Shown here piece after piece: positions 8,319 through 15,678 of a stretch of DNA of 64,000 nt. Made by a program: the position numbers and the translations under genes. The stretch lies in NCBI GenBank assembly GCA_016716435.1, contig JADJWI010000008.1, positions 687,501 through 751,500 of the forward strand, in the 5' to 3' direction. Below the pieces are notes generated by a model that was not told the DNA's origin, searched no databases, and saw nothing but the letters and a program-made list of their open reading frames with translations. This DNA comes from Acidobacteriota bacterium. GTDB taxonomy: Bacteria; Acidobacteriota; Blastocatellia; Pyrinomonadales; Pyrinomonadaceae. Each line of letters starts with the position of its first letter. Position 1 is the first letter of the stretch.

Positions 8319-9599
8319 ATGTCCCGGATCGACACGACAGACACAAAGGTAAAGATAGCGATCGGCGTCCTGCTTGCGGCGACGCTCGCTTTCGCGTGGT
8401 TCGGGGTGAGGTGGCAGATCGGGAATATGTTTGCCGAGCTTACATCTCCGGCCCAACCGAATTCAGATGCTATTGCACGCTACGCGGTCTCGCTCGCACC
8501 CGGCGATCCGCTCGCCGCGTGGCTTGCGGCAAGCAAAGAGCGGGAGAATTTTTCGGCCGAGAGCATCGAGAACTCGGTCCGGCTGTTTGAAGATACCGTC
8601 CGGCTCTCGCCATATGATTTTCGGTGGTGGATAGAGCTCGGCCGTGCCTACGAACAGGCCGAACGGTTTGAAGAAGCCGAAAATGCGATCAAGCGTTCGA
8701 TAGAATTGGCTCCGGAATACACATTCCCGCGTTGGCAATACGGAAATTTCCTTCTCCGCCGCGGCCGCAGAGACGAGGCATTCGCCGAACTCAACAAGGC
8801 AGCACAAAAAAGCAGCGTTTACCGCGAACAGGTCTTCTCGCTGGCTTGGGATTACTTCGGAAAAGATGCCGCCGAGGTCGAAAAGATCGCCGGAGACGCC
8901 CCGGATGTAAGGGCCAGCCTCGCGCTCTTTTTCGCCGCCCGCGGAGCCTCGGCCGACGCCCTCAGAAATTGGAACCTGCTCACCCCGGAACAAAAAGCAG
9001 CAAGCGACACTCTGCCCCGCACCATAGCGATGGGACTTTTCAGCCGGCGGGCGTTTCGTGAGGCGGCGGAATTTGCCCGGGACTCCGGGATCGACCCCGA
9101 AGCACGCGCCGAGCAGATGACGAACGCCGGATTTGAGAATTTCATCGGTGCGGCGGAGGATACGCTCTTCGGCTGGCGTGTCCAACGCGGAGAACCTCGG
9201 GTGGACATGACGCCGGATTCCGCCGTCAAGCGAGAAGGAACCCGGAGCTTCCGCCTGACCTTTAAAGGCTTCGATAAGCCTGAATTTTACAACATCGTTC
9301 AGGTCGTGCCGGTCGTTCCCGGCGTTTCTTATCGCCTGACCTATTGGGTGCGAACGGAAAACTTCCGCTCGGGCGGCCCGCCTTTTATCCAGGTCGCCAA
9401 TGCGAGCGATGACACGTTAATAATCAATGGCGAGACCTTTCCCGAAGGAACTGCCGACTGGCAGCAGCGGACACTGGACTTTACCGCTCCCGAGAACTGC
9501 GAAGGTGTTTATGTGAGAACGGCGAGGATAACCTGCGGGCCGGAATGTCCGATCGTCGGCACAGCCTGGCTTGATGACTTTGCGATAGTGAAAAGATAG
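8319..9599 (+). CDS. membrane-anchored TPR protein with C-terminal carbohydrate-binding-like domain
   Basis: 426 residues. An N-terminal membrane helix (about 12-30) anchors it. Tetratricopeptide-like helices fill about 50-260, with classic TPR spacing (RAYEQAERFEEAENAIKRSI). The last 140 residues form a beta-rich module starting near NAGFENFIGAAEDTLFGW, which looks like a carbohydrate-binding/jelly-roll domain as found in exported glycan-related proteins. Its position between a sugar aminotransferase and an O-antigen ligase suggests a role in polysaccharide assembly or export. That role is inference from the neighbourhood. Confidence 0.7.
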   Translation: MSRIDTTDTKVKIAIGVLLAATLAFAWFGVRWQIGNMFAELTSPAQPNSDAIARYAVSLAPGDPLAAWLAASKERENFSAESIENSVRLFEDTVRLSPYDFRWWIELGRAYEQAERFEEAENAIKRSIELAPEYTFPRWQYGNFLLRRGRRDEAFAELNKAAQKSSVYREQVFSLAWDYFGKDAAEVEKIAGDAPDVRASLALFFAARGASADALRNWNLLTPEQKAASDTLPRTIAMGLFSRRAFREAAEFARDSGIDPEARAEQMTNAGFENFIGAAEDTLFGWRVQRGEPRVDMTPDSAVKREGTRSFRLTFKGFDKPEFYNIVQVVPVVPGVSYRLTYWVRTENFRSGGPPFIQVANASDDTLIINGETFPEGTADWQQRTLDFTAPENCEGVYVRTARITCGPECPIVGTAWLDDFAIVKR

Positions 9600-9616
9600 C
9601 CGCCGGAAAGACTTTA

Positions 9617-10984
9617 ATGAGGTCCACACTTGCACAAAAAACGGCATTCGCCCTCCTGCTCGGACTCGCGGGCTTTGTCACGCTGGCATATGGCGGTGTT
9701 CATCAGCCGATAATCTCAGTTTACTATGTGGCGATCGCCCTGGCAGTTATGCTCGTCGGCGTGGACGCTTTCCGCTCGGGATCGATCGCCGTGGATAAGA
9801 GCTACGTCTCGGTCGCCATTCTGGCGGCTGCGGTTTACGGGCTTGTTCAAGTTATCCCTTTCGGAGAAGCTGCGGCCACGGCCGGGCTCACAGGAATCCC
9901 GGCGACGATCTCGCTCGATCCTTTTGCAACGAAACAATCCGCCATTGGCTTCTTCGCACTCTTTCTTTTGCTCACGGCCTTTGTCGCGGTCCTCAATAAG
10001 AATAAACGGATACACAAGGTCGTCGCTGTGTTAACGATCTTCGGTTTTGCGTACGCATTTTTTGCGATACTGCAATCTTTTTTGAGTCCCGGAAAGATCT
10101 ACGGAATTTATGAGGTCAACGCTCAGACCTCTTTCGGCTCGTTCGTAAATCGCCACAACTTTGCGGCATTTATGGAGATGGCGATCGCACTTCCGCTCGG
10201 GCTTCTTTTTGCCGGGGCGGTCGAGCGGGACAAAAAGCTGCTTTACATTACGGCCGTGACGCTGATGGGCGTTGCGTTGCTGCTCAGCGGTTCCCGCGGC
10301 GGCTTGGTCGCCTTTCTGGCACAGCTTGTTTTTCTTGCTTTGGTTACGCTCGGAAAAGGCGGCGGCAAAAAACTCGCTCTTCGTATTGCACTGGTGCTTC
10401 TGCTATTTGGGGCGATCGTTGGCGGGTCGATATTTGTCGGCGGTGAAAGCTCGCTGACGCGGATAGCCGACACGGCCACGTCGGACAACATCACAAGCGA
10501 CCGCACGCATATCTGGGGCGTTACCTTAAAGATGATCGCGGCGAATATGCCGTTCGGAGCGGGACTCGGAGCCTACGGAGTTGCATATACGCCGCACGAT
10601 TCGCTTACCGGGCTCGAACGTGTCGAACAGGCGCACAATGATTATCTTCAGGTTCTCTCGGACGCCGGCCTGCCTGGTTTGATCATCGGCGGGGCGTTTC
10701 TTTTCTTTATCTACAGATTGGCGAAAGCGGGTATGGCGACGGGGAATCAGTGGCGGCGGGCAGTTGCAATCGGCGCCGTCTCAGGCATCTTTGCCATACT
10801 TGTCCACAGCATTTTCGACTTCGTACTTCACATCACCGCGATCTCGGTTACATTCGTAATGCTGATCGCGGTTCTGATCGCTGCGAGAGAGAGTTATGAT
10901 GACGACTTTCCGGACGATCCCGATATTAAACACCGGCCGCGTTCACGCAGTTCGAAGGGAAAGATCGCGAGATTTAGGAAGTAG
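9617..10984 (+). CDS. O-antigen ligase/polymerase family membrane protein
   Basis: 455 residues with about ten hydrophobic helices, a polytopic inner-membrane glycosyltransferase of the O-antigen ligase (WaaL/Wzy, Wzy_C) type. The long periplasmic loop contains RTHIWGVTLKMI, GLGAYG and the signature EQAHNDYLQVLSDAG with the conserved His near residue 337. A basic, charged tail closes the protein. It follows the TPR gene by 17 bases and is probably co-transcribed with it. WaaL (ligase) and Wzy (polymerase) cannot be told apart here. Its stop codon abuts the stop codon of pssA on the other strand with no gap. Confidence 0.88.
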   Translation: MRSTLAQKTAFALLLGLAGFVTLAYGGVHQPIISVYYVAIALAVMLVGVDAFRSGSIAVDKSYVSVAILAAAVYGLVQVIPFGEAAATAGLTGIPATISLDPFATKQSAIGFFALFLLLTAFVAVLNKNKRIHKVVAVLTIFGFAYAFFAILQSFLSPGKIYGIYEVNAQTSFGSFVNRHNFAAFMEMAIALPLGLLFAGAVERDKKLLYITAVTLMGVALLLSGSRGGLVAFLAQLVFLALVTLGKGGGKKLALRIALVLLLFGAIVGGSIFVGGESSLTRIADTATSDNITSDRTHIWGVTLKMIAANMPFGAGLGAYGVAYTPHDSLTGLERVEQAHNDYLQVLSDAGLPGLIIGGAFLFFIYRLAKAGMATGNQWRRAVAIGAVSGIFAILVHSIFDFVLHITAISVTFVMLIAVLIAARESYDDDFPDDPDIKHRPRSRSSKGKIARFRK

Positions 10985-11845
10985 TTAAGCTTCGGCGGTT
11001 TGTTCGCGGCTGCGGCGTCTTAAAAGAGAGAAGACATACCAGACAACGCCGTGGCCGACGTAGATCGCTGAAACGATCAGCAGTACATATTCCGAATAAA
11101 GCCAGATAAGCATTCCGACCGCGGCAATGAGAAGCACGAGGTAAAGATTTCGCCTGCCAGTCCCGGCCGACTTAAAACTTGTGTATCGCAGAGTGCTGAC
11201 CATCAAAACTCCAAGCACGGCAAGAAGCACCATCATCAGCATTGCGTAGAAGCGGGCATGTCCTTCGCCGTAGGTGTTGAGCGGCATCGGGGCAAAGTGG
11301 ACTATCGAGGCCATCAGCCCGGCGGCAGGCGGGATCGGCAGCCCGACGAAATTCTTTTTATCAAGCTTTGGAGTTCCTTCGATAAGCACACGCGGCCGCG
11401 TAGCTTGCAGATTGAACCTCGCAAGCCTAAAGGCACCGCACATCAAATACATAAAGAGAAGAAAGATCGCGAAGCCGTGCTCTGAAGATTTTTCGCTAAA
11501 AGCCGTAGCAAATCCCCAGCTATAAACAAGTGCGATCGGAGCGATGCCAAAGGTTAGAACATCTGCGAGGGAATCAAATTGGACGCCGAGCTCGGTCGCG
11601 GTCTTTGTCGCCCGGGCGACGCGGCCATCGAGAGTGTCAAAGAGAATTGCAAGCCCGATCGCGATGGCAGCGTAATTGAAATAGCTCGCCGCGGCCGCCG
11701 GATTTTCAAAAGCAAGATGAAATCCGCGGATCGACCAGATGACCGCAAAAAAGCCCATGGCAATATTCGCCGCCGTAAATGCGGTCGGCAGGACGTAAAG
11801 CCCTTTTTTTATGCCTTTATGGCCCGGATGCTCTTCGGTTTCCAT
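10985..11845 (-). CDS. pssA: CDP-diacylglycerol--serine O-phosphatidyltransferase
   Basis: Membrane enzyme making phosphatidylserine from CDP-diacylglycerol and serine. The 286-residue protein has the CDP-alcohol phosphotransferase signature D-x2-DG-x2-AR-x8-G-x3-D-x3-D (DTLDGRVAR...GVQFDSLAD, about residues 70-92) and seven or eight hydrophobic helices. It lies 5 bases downstream of psd on the same strand, so the two successive steps to phosphatidylethanolamine form one operon. Confidence 0.95.
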   Translation of the reverse strand: METEEHPGHKGIKKGLYVLPTAFTAANIAMGFFAVIWSIRGFHLAFENPAAAASYFNYAAIAIGLAILFDTLDGRVARATKTATELGVQFDSLADVLTFGIAPIALVYSWGFATAFSEKSSEHGFAIFLLFMYLMCGAFRLARFNLQATRPRVLIEGTPKLDKKNFVGLPIPPAAGLMASIVHFAPMPLNTYGEGHARFYAMLMMVLLAVLGVLMVSTLRYTSFKSAGTGRRNLYLVLLIAAVGMLIWLYSEYVLLIVSAIYVGHGVVWYVFSLLRRRSREQTAEA

Positions 11846-11850
11846 CTGGT

Positions 11851-12450
11851 CTATTTGATCCTTGCGATCACCGTTTCACCGCCGACGACGCGGTCGCCGA
11901 TCTTTACCTGAAGCTCGACGATGTTTGGCATCAAGATATCCGTACGCGAACTAAACTTGATCAAGCCAAAACGCTGGCCTTTCTCAAGGGTGTCTCCGAC
12001 GCCATTCCAGCAAACTATCCGTCGGGCAACGAGCCCGGCGATCTGCGTACAAACGACGGTGATCTTTTCGCCGCGAATGGTCAGCGAATTCCGTTCATTA
12101 AAAAGGCTCGATTCGTTGCTCGTCGCCGGGCCCTTCTTGCCCTTGATATATTCTGCTTTTTCGATAACACCGGCGATCGGCGAGCGATTGATATGAACAT
12201 CGATCGGCGAAAGAAAGACACTAACAAGCGTGCCTTTCTCGCTGACATCGATGCGGGTCACCTTGCCGTCCGCTGCCGAGACAATGATGTCGTCGCCTTC
12301 GGGAATCACCCGATGCGGGTCGCGGAAAAAATACGCCATAAAGGCCGCGAGCGCCGCAAATGCGAAAGCCACCGGCCAAAGCTGCAGGTAACCGGCTATC
12401 AGCGCAAGCAGAGCCGGAATGAGTACAAACGGAAATCCTTCTTTTGCCAC
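11851..12450 (-). CDS. psd: phosphatidylserine decarboxylase, short (type II) form, with altered cleavage site
   Basis: Pyruvoyl enzyme converting phosphatidylserine to phosphatidylethanolamine. The 199-residue protein starts at GTG 12450 and has an N-terminal hydrophobic hairpin (about 8-40), YFFRDPHR, the Asp/His pair in SPIDVHINRSP and the C-terminal processing region. In the short family the chain self-cleaves at a Gly-Ser pair, and the Ser becomes the pyruvoyl group. Here the site reads KFSSRTD (Ser167-Ser168), so the residue before the cleaved Ser is Ser, not Gly. The rest of the active site looks intact. Operon with pssA. Confidence 0.9.
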   Translation of the reverse strand: MAKEGFPFVLIPALLALIAGYLQLWPVAFAFAALAAFMAYFFRDPHRVIPEGDDIIVSAADGKVTRIDVSEKGTLVSVFLSPIDVHINRSPIAGVIEKAEYIKGKKGPATSNESSLFNERNSLTIRGEKITVVCTQIAGLVARRIVCWNGVGDTLEKGQRFGLIKFSSRTDILMPNIVELQVKIGDRVVGGETVIARIK

Positions 12451-12551
12451 AGGAAGATCAAATGCAGGTCGTAGCTTTCCACGGCCCGCCTAACGCATCA
12501 AGCGAAAGTAAGTAAAGAGTTTAGCTGATAAGAATCGGTTTTGCGAACACG

Positions 12552-12581
12552 AAAAAGCCCGCCGTCATCGGACAAGCGGGC
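12552..12581 (-). terminator. rho-independent terminator for the small membrane protein gene
   Basis: Read on the minus strand, GCCCGC and GCGGGC pair around a 13-base loop and are followed by TTTTT (12552-12556). It lies just beyond the stop codon of the gene at 12608-12814. Confidence 0.7.
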
Positions 12582-12607
12582 GTAAAGGAGGATCAAATGA
12601 AGAACGG

Positions 12608-12814
12608 TCATCTAACGGGATTGTCCTTTGCGTAGCTGTAAGCACACCAGGCAGCGATAATATGAACTATCCAGCCGAGAGTACCTGCGGAACCTATCCA
12701 CGAAAAGCCGGACACAATAAGCCAAATGAAACCAATGATCAAACGGCCATTGTAGATCTGCCCAAAGCCCGGAATAAGGAAACTCAGAATACCAGCTAAT
12801 AACGGATTTCTCAT
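12608..12814 (-). CDS. small two-helix membrane protein (hypothetical)
   Basis: 68 residues beginning MRNPLLAGILSFLIPGFGQ. Two hydrophobic helices span about 5-18 and 26-60 with a P-G-F-G-Q-I-Y turn, the pattern of small TM2-like/DUF membrane proteins of unknown role. A GGAGG lies 11 bases before the ATG at 12814; an in-frame ATG at 12832 overlaps that GGAGG and is less likely. It has its own terminator downstream and is preceded on the same strand by the ZIP transporter gene. Confidence 0.65.
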   Translation of the reverse strand: MRNPLLAGILSFLIPGFGQIYNGRLIIGFIWLIVSGFSWIGSAGTLGWIVHIIAAWCAYSYAKDNPVR

Positions 12815-12874
12815 CGTGAATCTCGCCTCCATTAGCTTATACGCCCCGGCACGCCAGATGGTTCCGAACATTTG

Positions 12875-13678
12875 TTAGTGCGGTTGCGAAAAAAAACTAA
12901 GAAGGAAACGGATCAGGAAAAAGAGCCCAACACCGCCAAATACCGAGAGGGAAACGAATGGCCGCTTTCCGCCGTGGTGATTCACTTCGGGGATAAGGTC
13001 GCTTGCCGCGACATAAAGCGTTACGCCGGCCGCGATCGGCAGGGCATACATCACCGCATTCTCAAATCTCGCCCCGATAAGATAAAAGCCGATAACGCCG
13101 AGCAACGTCGCCGACCCAATTAGCCCGGTGGCAAAGATCACCTCGCGAAAGCCGCGGCCGGATGCGAGCACCATCGAACCGATCGTGAAACCTTCGGGAA
13201 GTTTGTGCATAAAGACCGCGAGGAAGACCAGAAATCCCACTTGCGGATCGATCTGTGCGGCAGCGGCGATGGAAACACCGTCGAAGAACGTGTGGATCAG
13301 CAGGCCGCCGATCCCGGCATACGCAGACCGGACTGAAAGGATCGTGTCAGTATGAACTTCCTCGCCGAGGTGAAAATGCGGAGCGATGGTGTGTTCAAAA
13401 AACTGTGTTGCAAGATATCCGGCCGTCACTAGTAGAAAAGGTACTGTGTAACGTTCGGCTCCGCCCGTCGCATCGCGCGACCAGAGTTCTAGAGCTCGCG
13501 GAAAGATCTCGAGCAGGGTCACGGCCAGCATAAACCCGGCGCCAAAGGCTAGCAGATAATTAAGATAGCGCTTGTAGGTAGTGTGAAGCCGCGAGGGGAA
13601 TAGAAGCAGGCCGCCGACCACATTGCCGAGTCCGGCAAGTGTCCCAAAAACGATCAACTGTAAGAAGAGGTACGACAT
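12875..13678 (-). CDS. ZIP family divalent metal transporter
   Basis: 267 residues with about eight membrane helices. The ZIP metal-site motifs in the central helices are clear: HTFFDG (about residue 129) and HKLPEGF (about residue 158). A His-containing loop (HTIAPHFHLGEEVH, about 95-108) sits between helices, as is usual for these carriers. Expected to import zinc or a similar divalent cation across the inner membrane. Divergent from the dcw cluster. Confidence 0.92.
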   Translation of the reverse strand: MSYLFLQLIVFGTLAGLGNVVGGLLLFPSRLHTTYKRYLNYLLAFGAGFMLAVTLLEIFPRALELWSRDATGGAERYTVPFLLVTAGYLATQFFEHTIAPHFHLGEEVHTDTILSVRSAYAGIGGLLIHTFFDGVSIAAAAQIDPQVGFLVFLAVFMHKLPEGFTIGSMVLASGRGFREVIFATGLIGSATLLGVIGFYLIGARFENAVMYALPIAAGVTLYVAASDLIPEVNHHGGKRPFVSLSVFGGVGLFFLIRFLLSFFSQPH

Positions 13679-13801
13679 ACACTCGCAAGCCGAATAGGAG
13701 ACTCTACCGCAAAAATCGAGCTATGTGAACTGAATAGATGGACCGCGGAAGGCAATATCAGAAATTCTTAAGCAGTTGATTAAATTTTATGCAGAAAACT
13801 C

Positions 13802-13831
13802 TTGACATTGCATAAGAGTTCGGACTAAGAT
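13802..13831 (+). promoter_or_regulatory. sigma70-type promoter ahead of the dcw cluster
   Basis: TTGACA (13802-13807) and TAAGAT (13826-13831) are separated by 18 bases in otherwise AT-rich DNA. It is 260 bases before rsmH and points into the division/cell-wall cluster. The rest of 13679-14061 holds the small open frame at 13873 and nothing else I can name; no mraZ gene is present. Confidence 0.6.
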
Positions 13832-13872
13832 AACTGAGTCTAAAGGGGCAAAAGACCAAGGGGAAGTTCAAA

Positions 13873-13980
13873 ATGACCAAATTATCGACCCACATGAGTT
13901 TAAGCAGTTGGCGCATTTTGACTGGACTTTCCCAAATAACACTCTTTGGACACAGGCATCGGCGGAATGCAGGCCGCTAG
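13873..13980 (+). CDS. possible 35-residue leader peptide or small protein
   Basis: An ATG at 13873 is preceded by AAGGGGAAG at sensible spacing and opens a 35-codon frame ending TAG at 13980. It starts 41 bases after the promoter -10 box and ends 81 bases before rsmH. The product is basic near its end (GHRHRRNAGR) with a mildly hydrophobic middle. I recognise no family. It may be a leader peptide, a small protein or chance. Confidence 0.3.
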   Translation: MTKLSTHMSLSSWRILTGLSQITLFGHRHRRNAGR

Positions 13981-14061
13981 GTGTCGTTTCAACGGTAACT
14001 TTTTCCTTAAGTATTAACGAATCAAAACAAGACTGGCGCTATTCGCGACAGCGGGGTAGAT

Positions 14062-15057
14062 GTGTCTTCGGGCGGAGCAGCCTCGACAATGGAACAGCTT
14101 GATGCAGCTTCCAGACACCGATCGGTGTTGCTTGATGAATCACTCGGGTTCTTTGACTTTGCGACTTCAGAGATCATCGTCGATGCGACGCTCGGAATGG
14201 GCGGGCACACCGAAGAGATGCTCGAACGCTCCGAAAGCCTTCGTGTAATAGGGCTTGACCAGGATGCGGCGGCACTCAAACTGGCTACGGAACGCCTGGC
14301 GAGATTCGGAAACAGATTCACGGCAATTCATACGAATTTTGCCGATATCCGCTCCGCACTCGCAGATGCTGGGATAGAAGCAGTCGACGGTGTGCTTGCG
14401 GATCTCGGGCTTTCATCTTTCCAGATCGATTCGCCGGAGCGAGGCTTCAGTTTTCGATTTGATGCCCCGCTCGATATGCGGATGGACCCGGATTCGGGCT
14501 ATCAAACGGCGGCCGAACTTCTGGAAGAACTGGAAGAGGTGGAGATCGCGAACGTGATCTACCGGTTTGGCGAAGAGCGGGCGTCAAGGAAAATAGCCCG
14601 CCGGATCGTCAAACGCCGCGAACAAGGTCGTCCGGTGAAGACCACAACGGAACTCGCTGATCTTGTCGCCTCGGTGCTTGGACGAAAGCACGGCGAGCGG
14701 ATCCATCCGGCAACGCGGACGTTTCAGGCACTTCGGATAGCAGTAAATCGCGAGACCGAGATCCTTGAAGGCTTTATTGACGATGCGGCCGATGTGCTAA
14801 AGCCGGGCGGAGTGATCGCGATGATCGCGTTTCATTCGCTGGAGGACCGGATCGTAAAGAACGAATTTAGGCGGCTTTCAGGGAAATGCAGTTGCCCGCC
14901 GCGAATGCCGGTTTGCCAGTGCCGGGCGGTAAAAAAGCTGGAGATATTAACCAAGAAGCCGATCGAGCCAACGCCCGCCGAGGCCGACGCAAACCAAAGA
15001 GCACGAAGCGCAAAACTTAGAGCCGCAAGAAGGCTCGCCGAACAGGAAGCAAGGTGA
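14062..15057 (+). CDS. rsmH: 16S rRNA (cytosine-1402-N4)-methyltransferase
   Basis: SAM-dependent enzyme (formerly MraW) methylating C1402 of 16S rRNA, the usual first or second gene of dcw clusters. 331 residues from GTG 14062, where GGGGTAG lies upstream; an internal ATG at 14089 is an alternative. Motifs: HRSVLLDE at the start, SAM site DATLGMGGHTE, LADLGLSSFQID, the RIHPATRTFQALRIAVN stretch, and the FHSLEDRIVK motif followed by the Cys-rich tail CSCPPRMPVCQC. Followed by the FtsL-like gene after 3 bases. Confidence 0.95.
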   Translation: MSSGGAASTMEQLDAASRHRSVLLDESLGFFDFATSEIIVDATLGMGGHTEEMLERSESLRVIGLDQDAAALKLATERLARFGNRFTAIHTNFADIRSALADAGIEAVDGVLADLGLSSFQIDSPERGFSFRFDAPLDMRMDPDSGYQTAAELLEELEEVEIANVIYRFGEERASRKIARRIVKRREQGRPVKTTTELADLVASVLGRKHGERIHPATRTFQALRIAVNRETEILEGFIDDAADVLKPGGVIAMIAFHSLEDRIVKNEFRRLSGKCSCPPRMPVCQCRAVKKLEILTKKPIEPTPAEADANQRARSAKLRAARRLAEQEAR

Positions 15058-15060
15058 CTT

Positions 15061-15669
15061 ATGAGAAAGCGAACTCCAACCATAAACAGAAAAAAGAGAA
15101 CAAACGGCCGGGGCGGCAGATGGAAATATGTGTTCATCACGGTGTTTTGCGCGGTTCTCGTGATGGCGGGCTTCTTTCTGGTCGCGGTTCAGCACTTTGC
15201 GACGGTCGAGCTTGGCATAAAGAATTCTGAACTTCGGTCAAAGGTCGAAGAGCTTGAGGCCGAAAAGCGTCGGCTGCTTCTCGCCCGCGAGACCACGCTT
15301 TCACCCGCAGAGATCGCCCGGACCGCTCGTCGACTCGGATTCGTTCAGCGTGAACTGGCTGAGCCTACGATCGAGATCGCGGCGACGACCGCGTCAGCAA
15401 AGCCGGAGACACTGGCAACAAATAAGCCAGTCGAGACAGCAGTCGAGCGGATAGTATATTCAAAACCCGCAGCTGAAAATCCGAAGGCCGGGGAACGCGA
15501 GCGAAAAGCAGTGACCGCCCCGAAAGCAGAATCGAAACCGCGGATTGTGGTTGCCGCTGTAGAGAAAAAGCCGGTCGACGTATTAGCGGCGAAGTCCGAA
15601 GGCAGGCCGCGGCGGGTATCAGAATCTTCGACAAAGAGTACACTGGCCACAGCGGCAAGACTTAAATAG
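15061..15669 (+). CDS. ftsL: FtsL-like cell-division protein with long C-terminal tail
   Basis: 202 residues. A basic N-terminus (1-22) is followed by one membrane helix (about 23-45) and a coiled coil (about 53-78, LRSKVEELEAEKRRLLLARE), the architecture of the bitopic FtsL/FtsB proteins. Position between rsmH and ftsI is the classical ftsL place. FtsL proteins are usually about 100-120 residues; here about 100 extra residues of low-complexity Ala/Lys/Pro/Glu sequence follow. Expected role: with FtsB and FtsQ, activating FtsW-FtsI at the septum. Assignment rests on position and topology. Confidence 0.75.
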   Translation: MRKRTPTINRKKRTNGRGGRWKYVFITVFCAVLVMAGFFLVAVQHFATVELGIKNSELRSKVEELEAEKRRLLLARETTLSPAEIARTARRLGFVQRELAEPTIEIAATTASAKPETLATNKPVETAVERIVYSKPAAENPKAGERERKAVTAPKAESKPRIVVAAVEKKPVDVLAAKSEGRPRRVSESSTKSTLATAARLK

Positions 15670-15678
15670 AGCGAGCAA

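Noticed and set aside
12597..12635. Twelve-residue plus-strand frame with a perfect AAAGGAGG ribosome site
   Set aside because: It lies over the 3' end of the small minus-strand membrane protein gene and near its terminator; too short, and no promoter on the plus strand is visible.
13908..14102. 64-codon frame before rsmH
   Set aside because: No ribosome site and no conserved-looking sequence; it overlaps both the 35-codon frame and rsmH.
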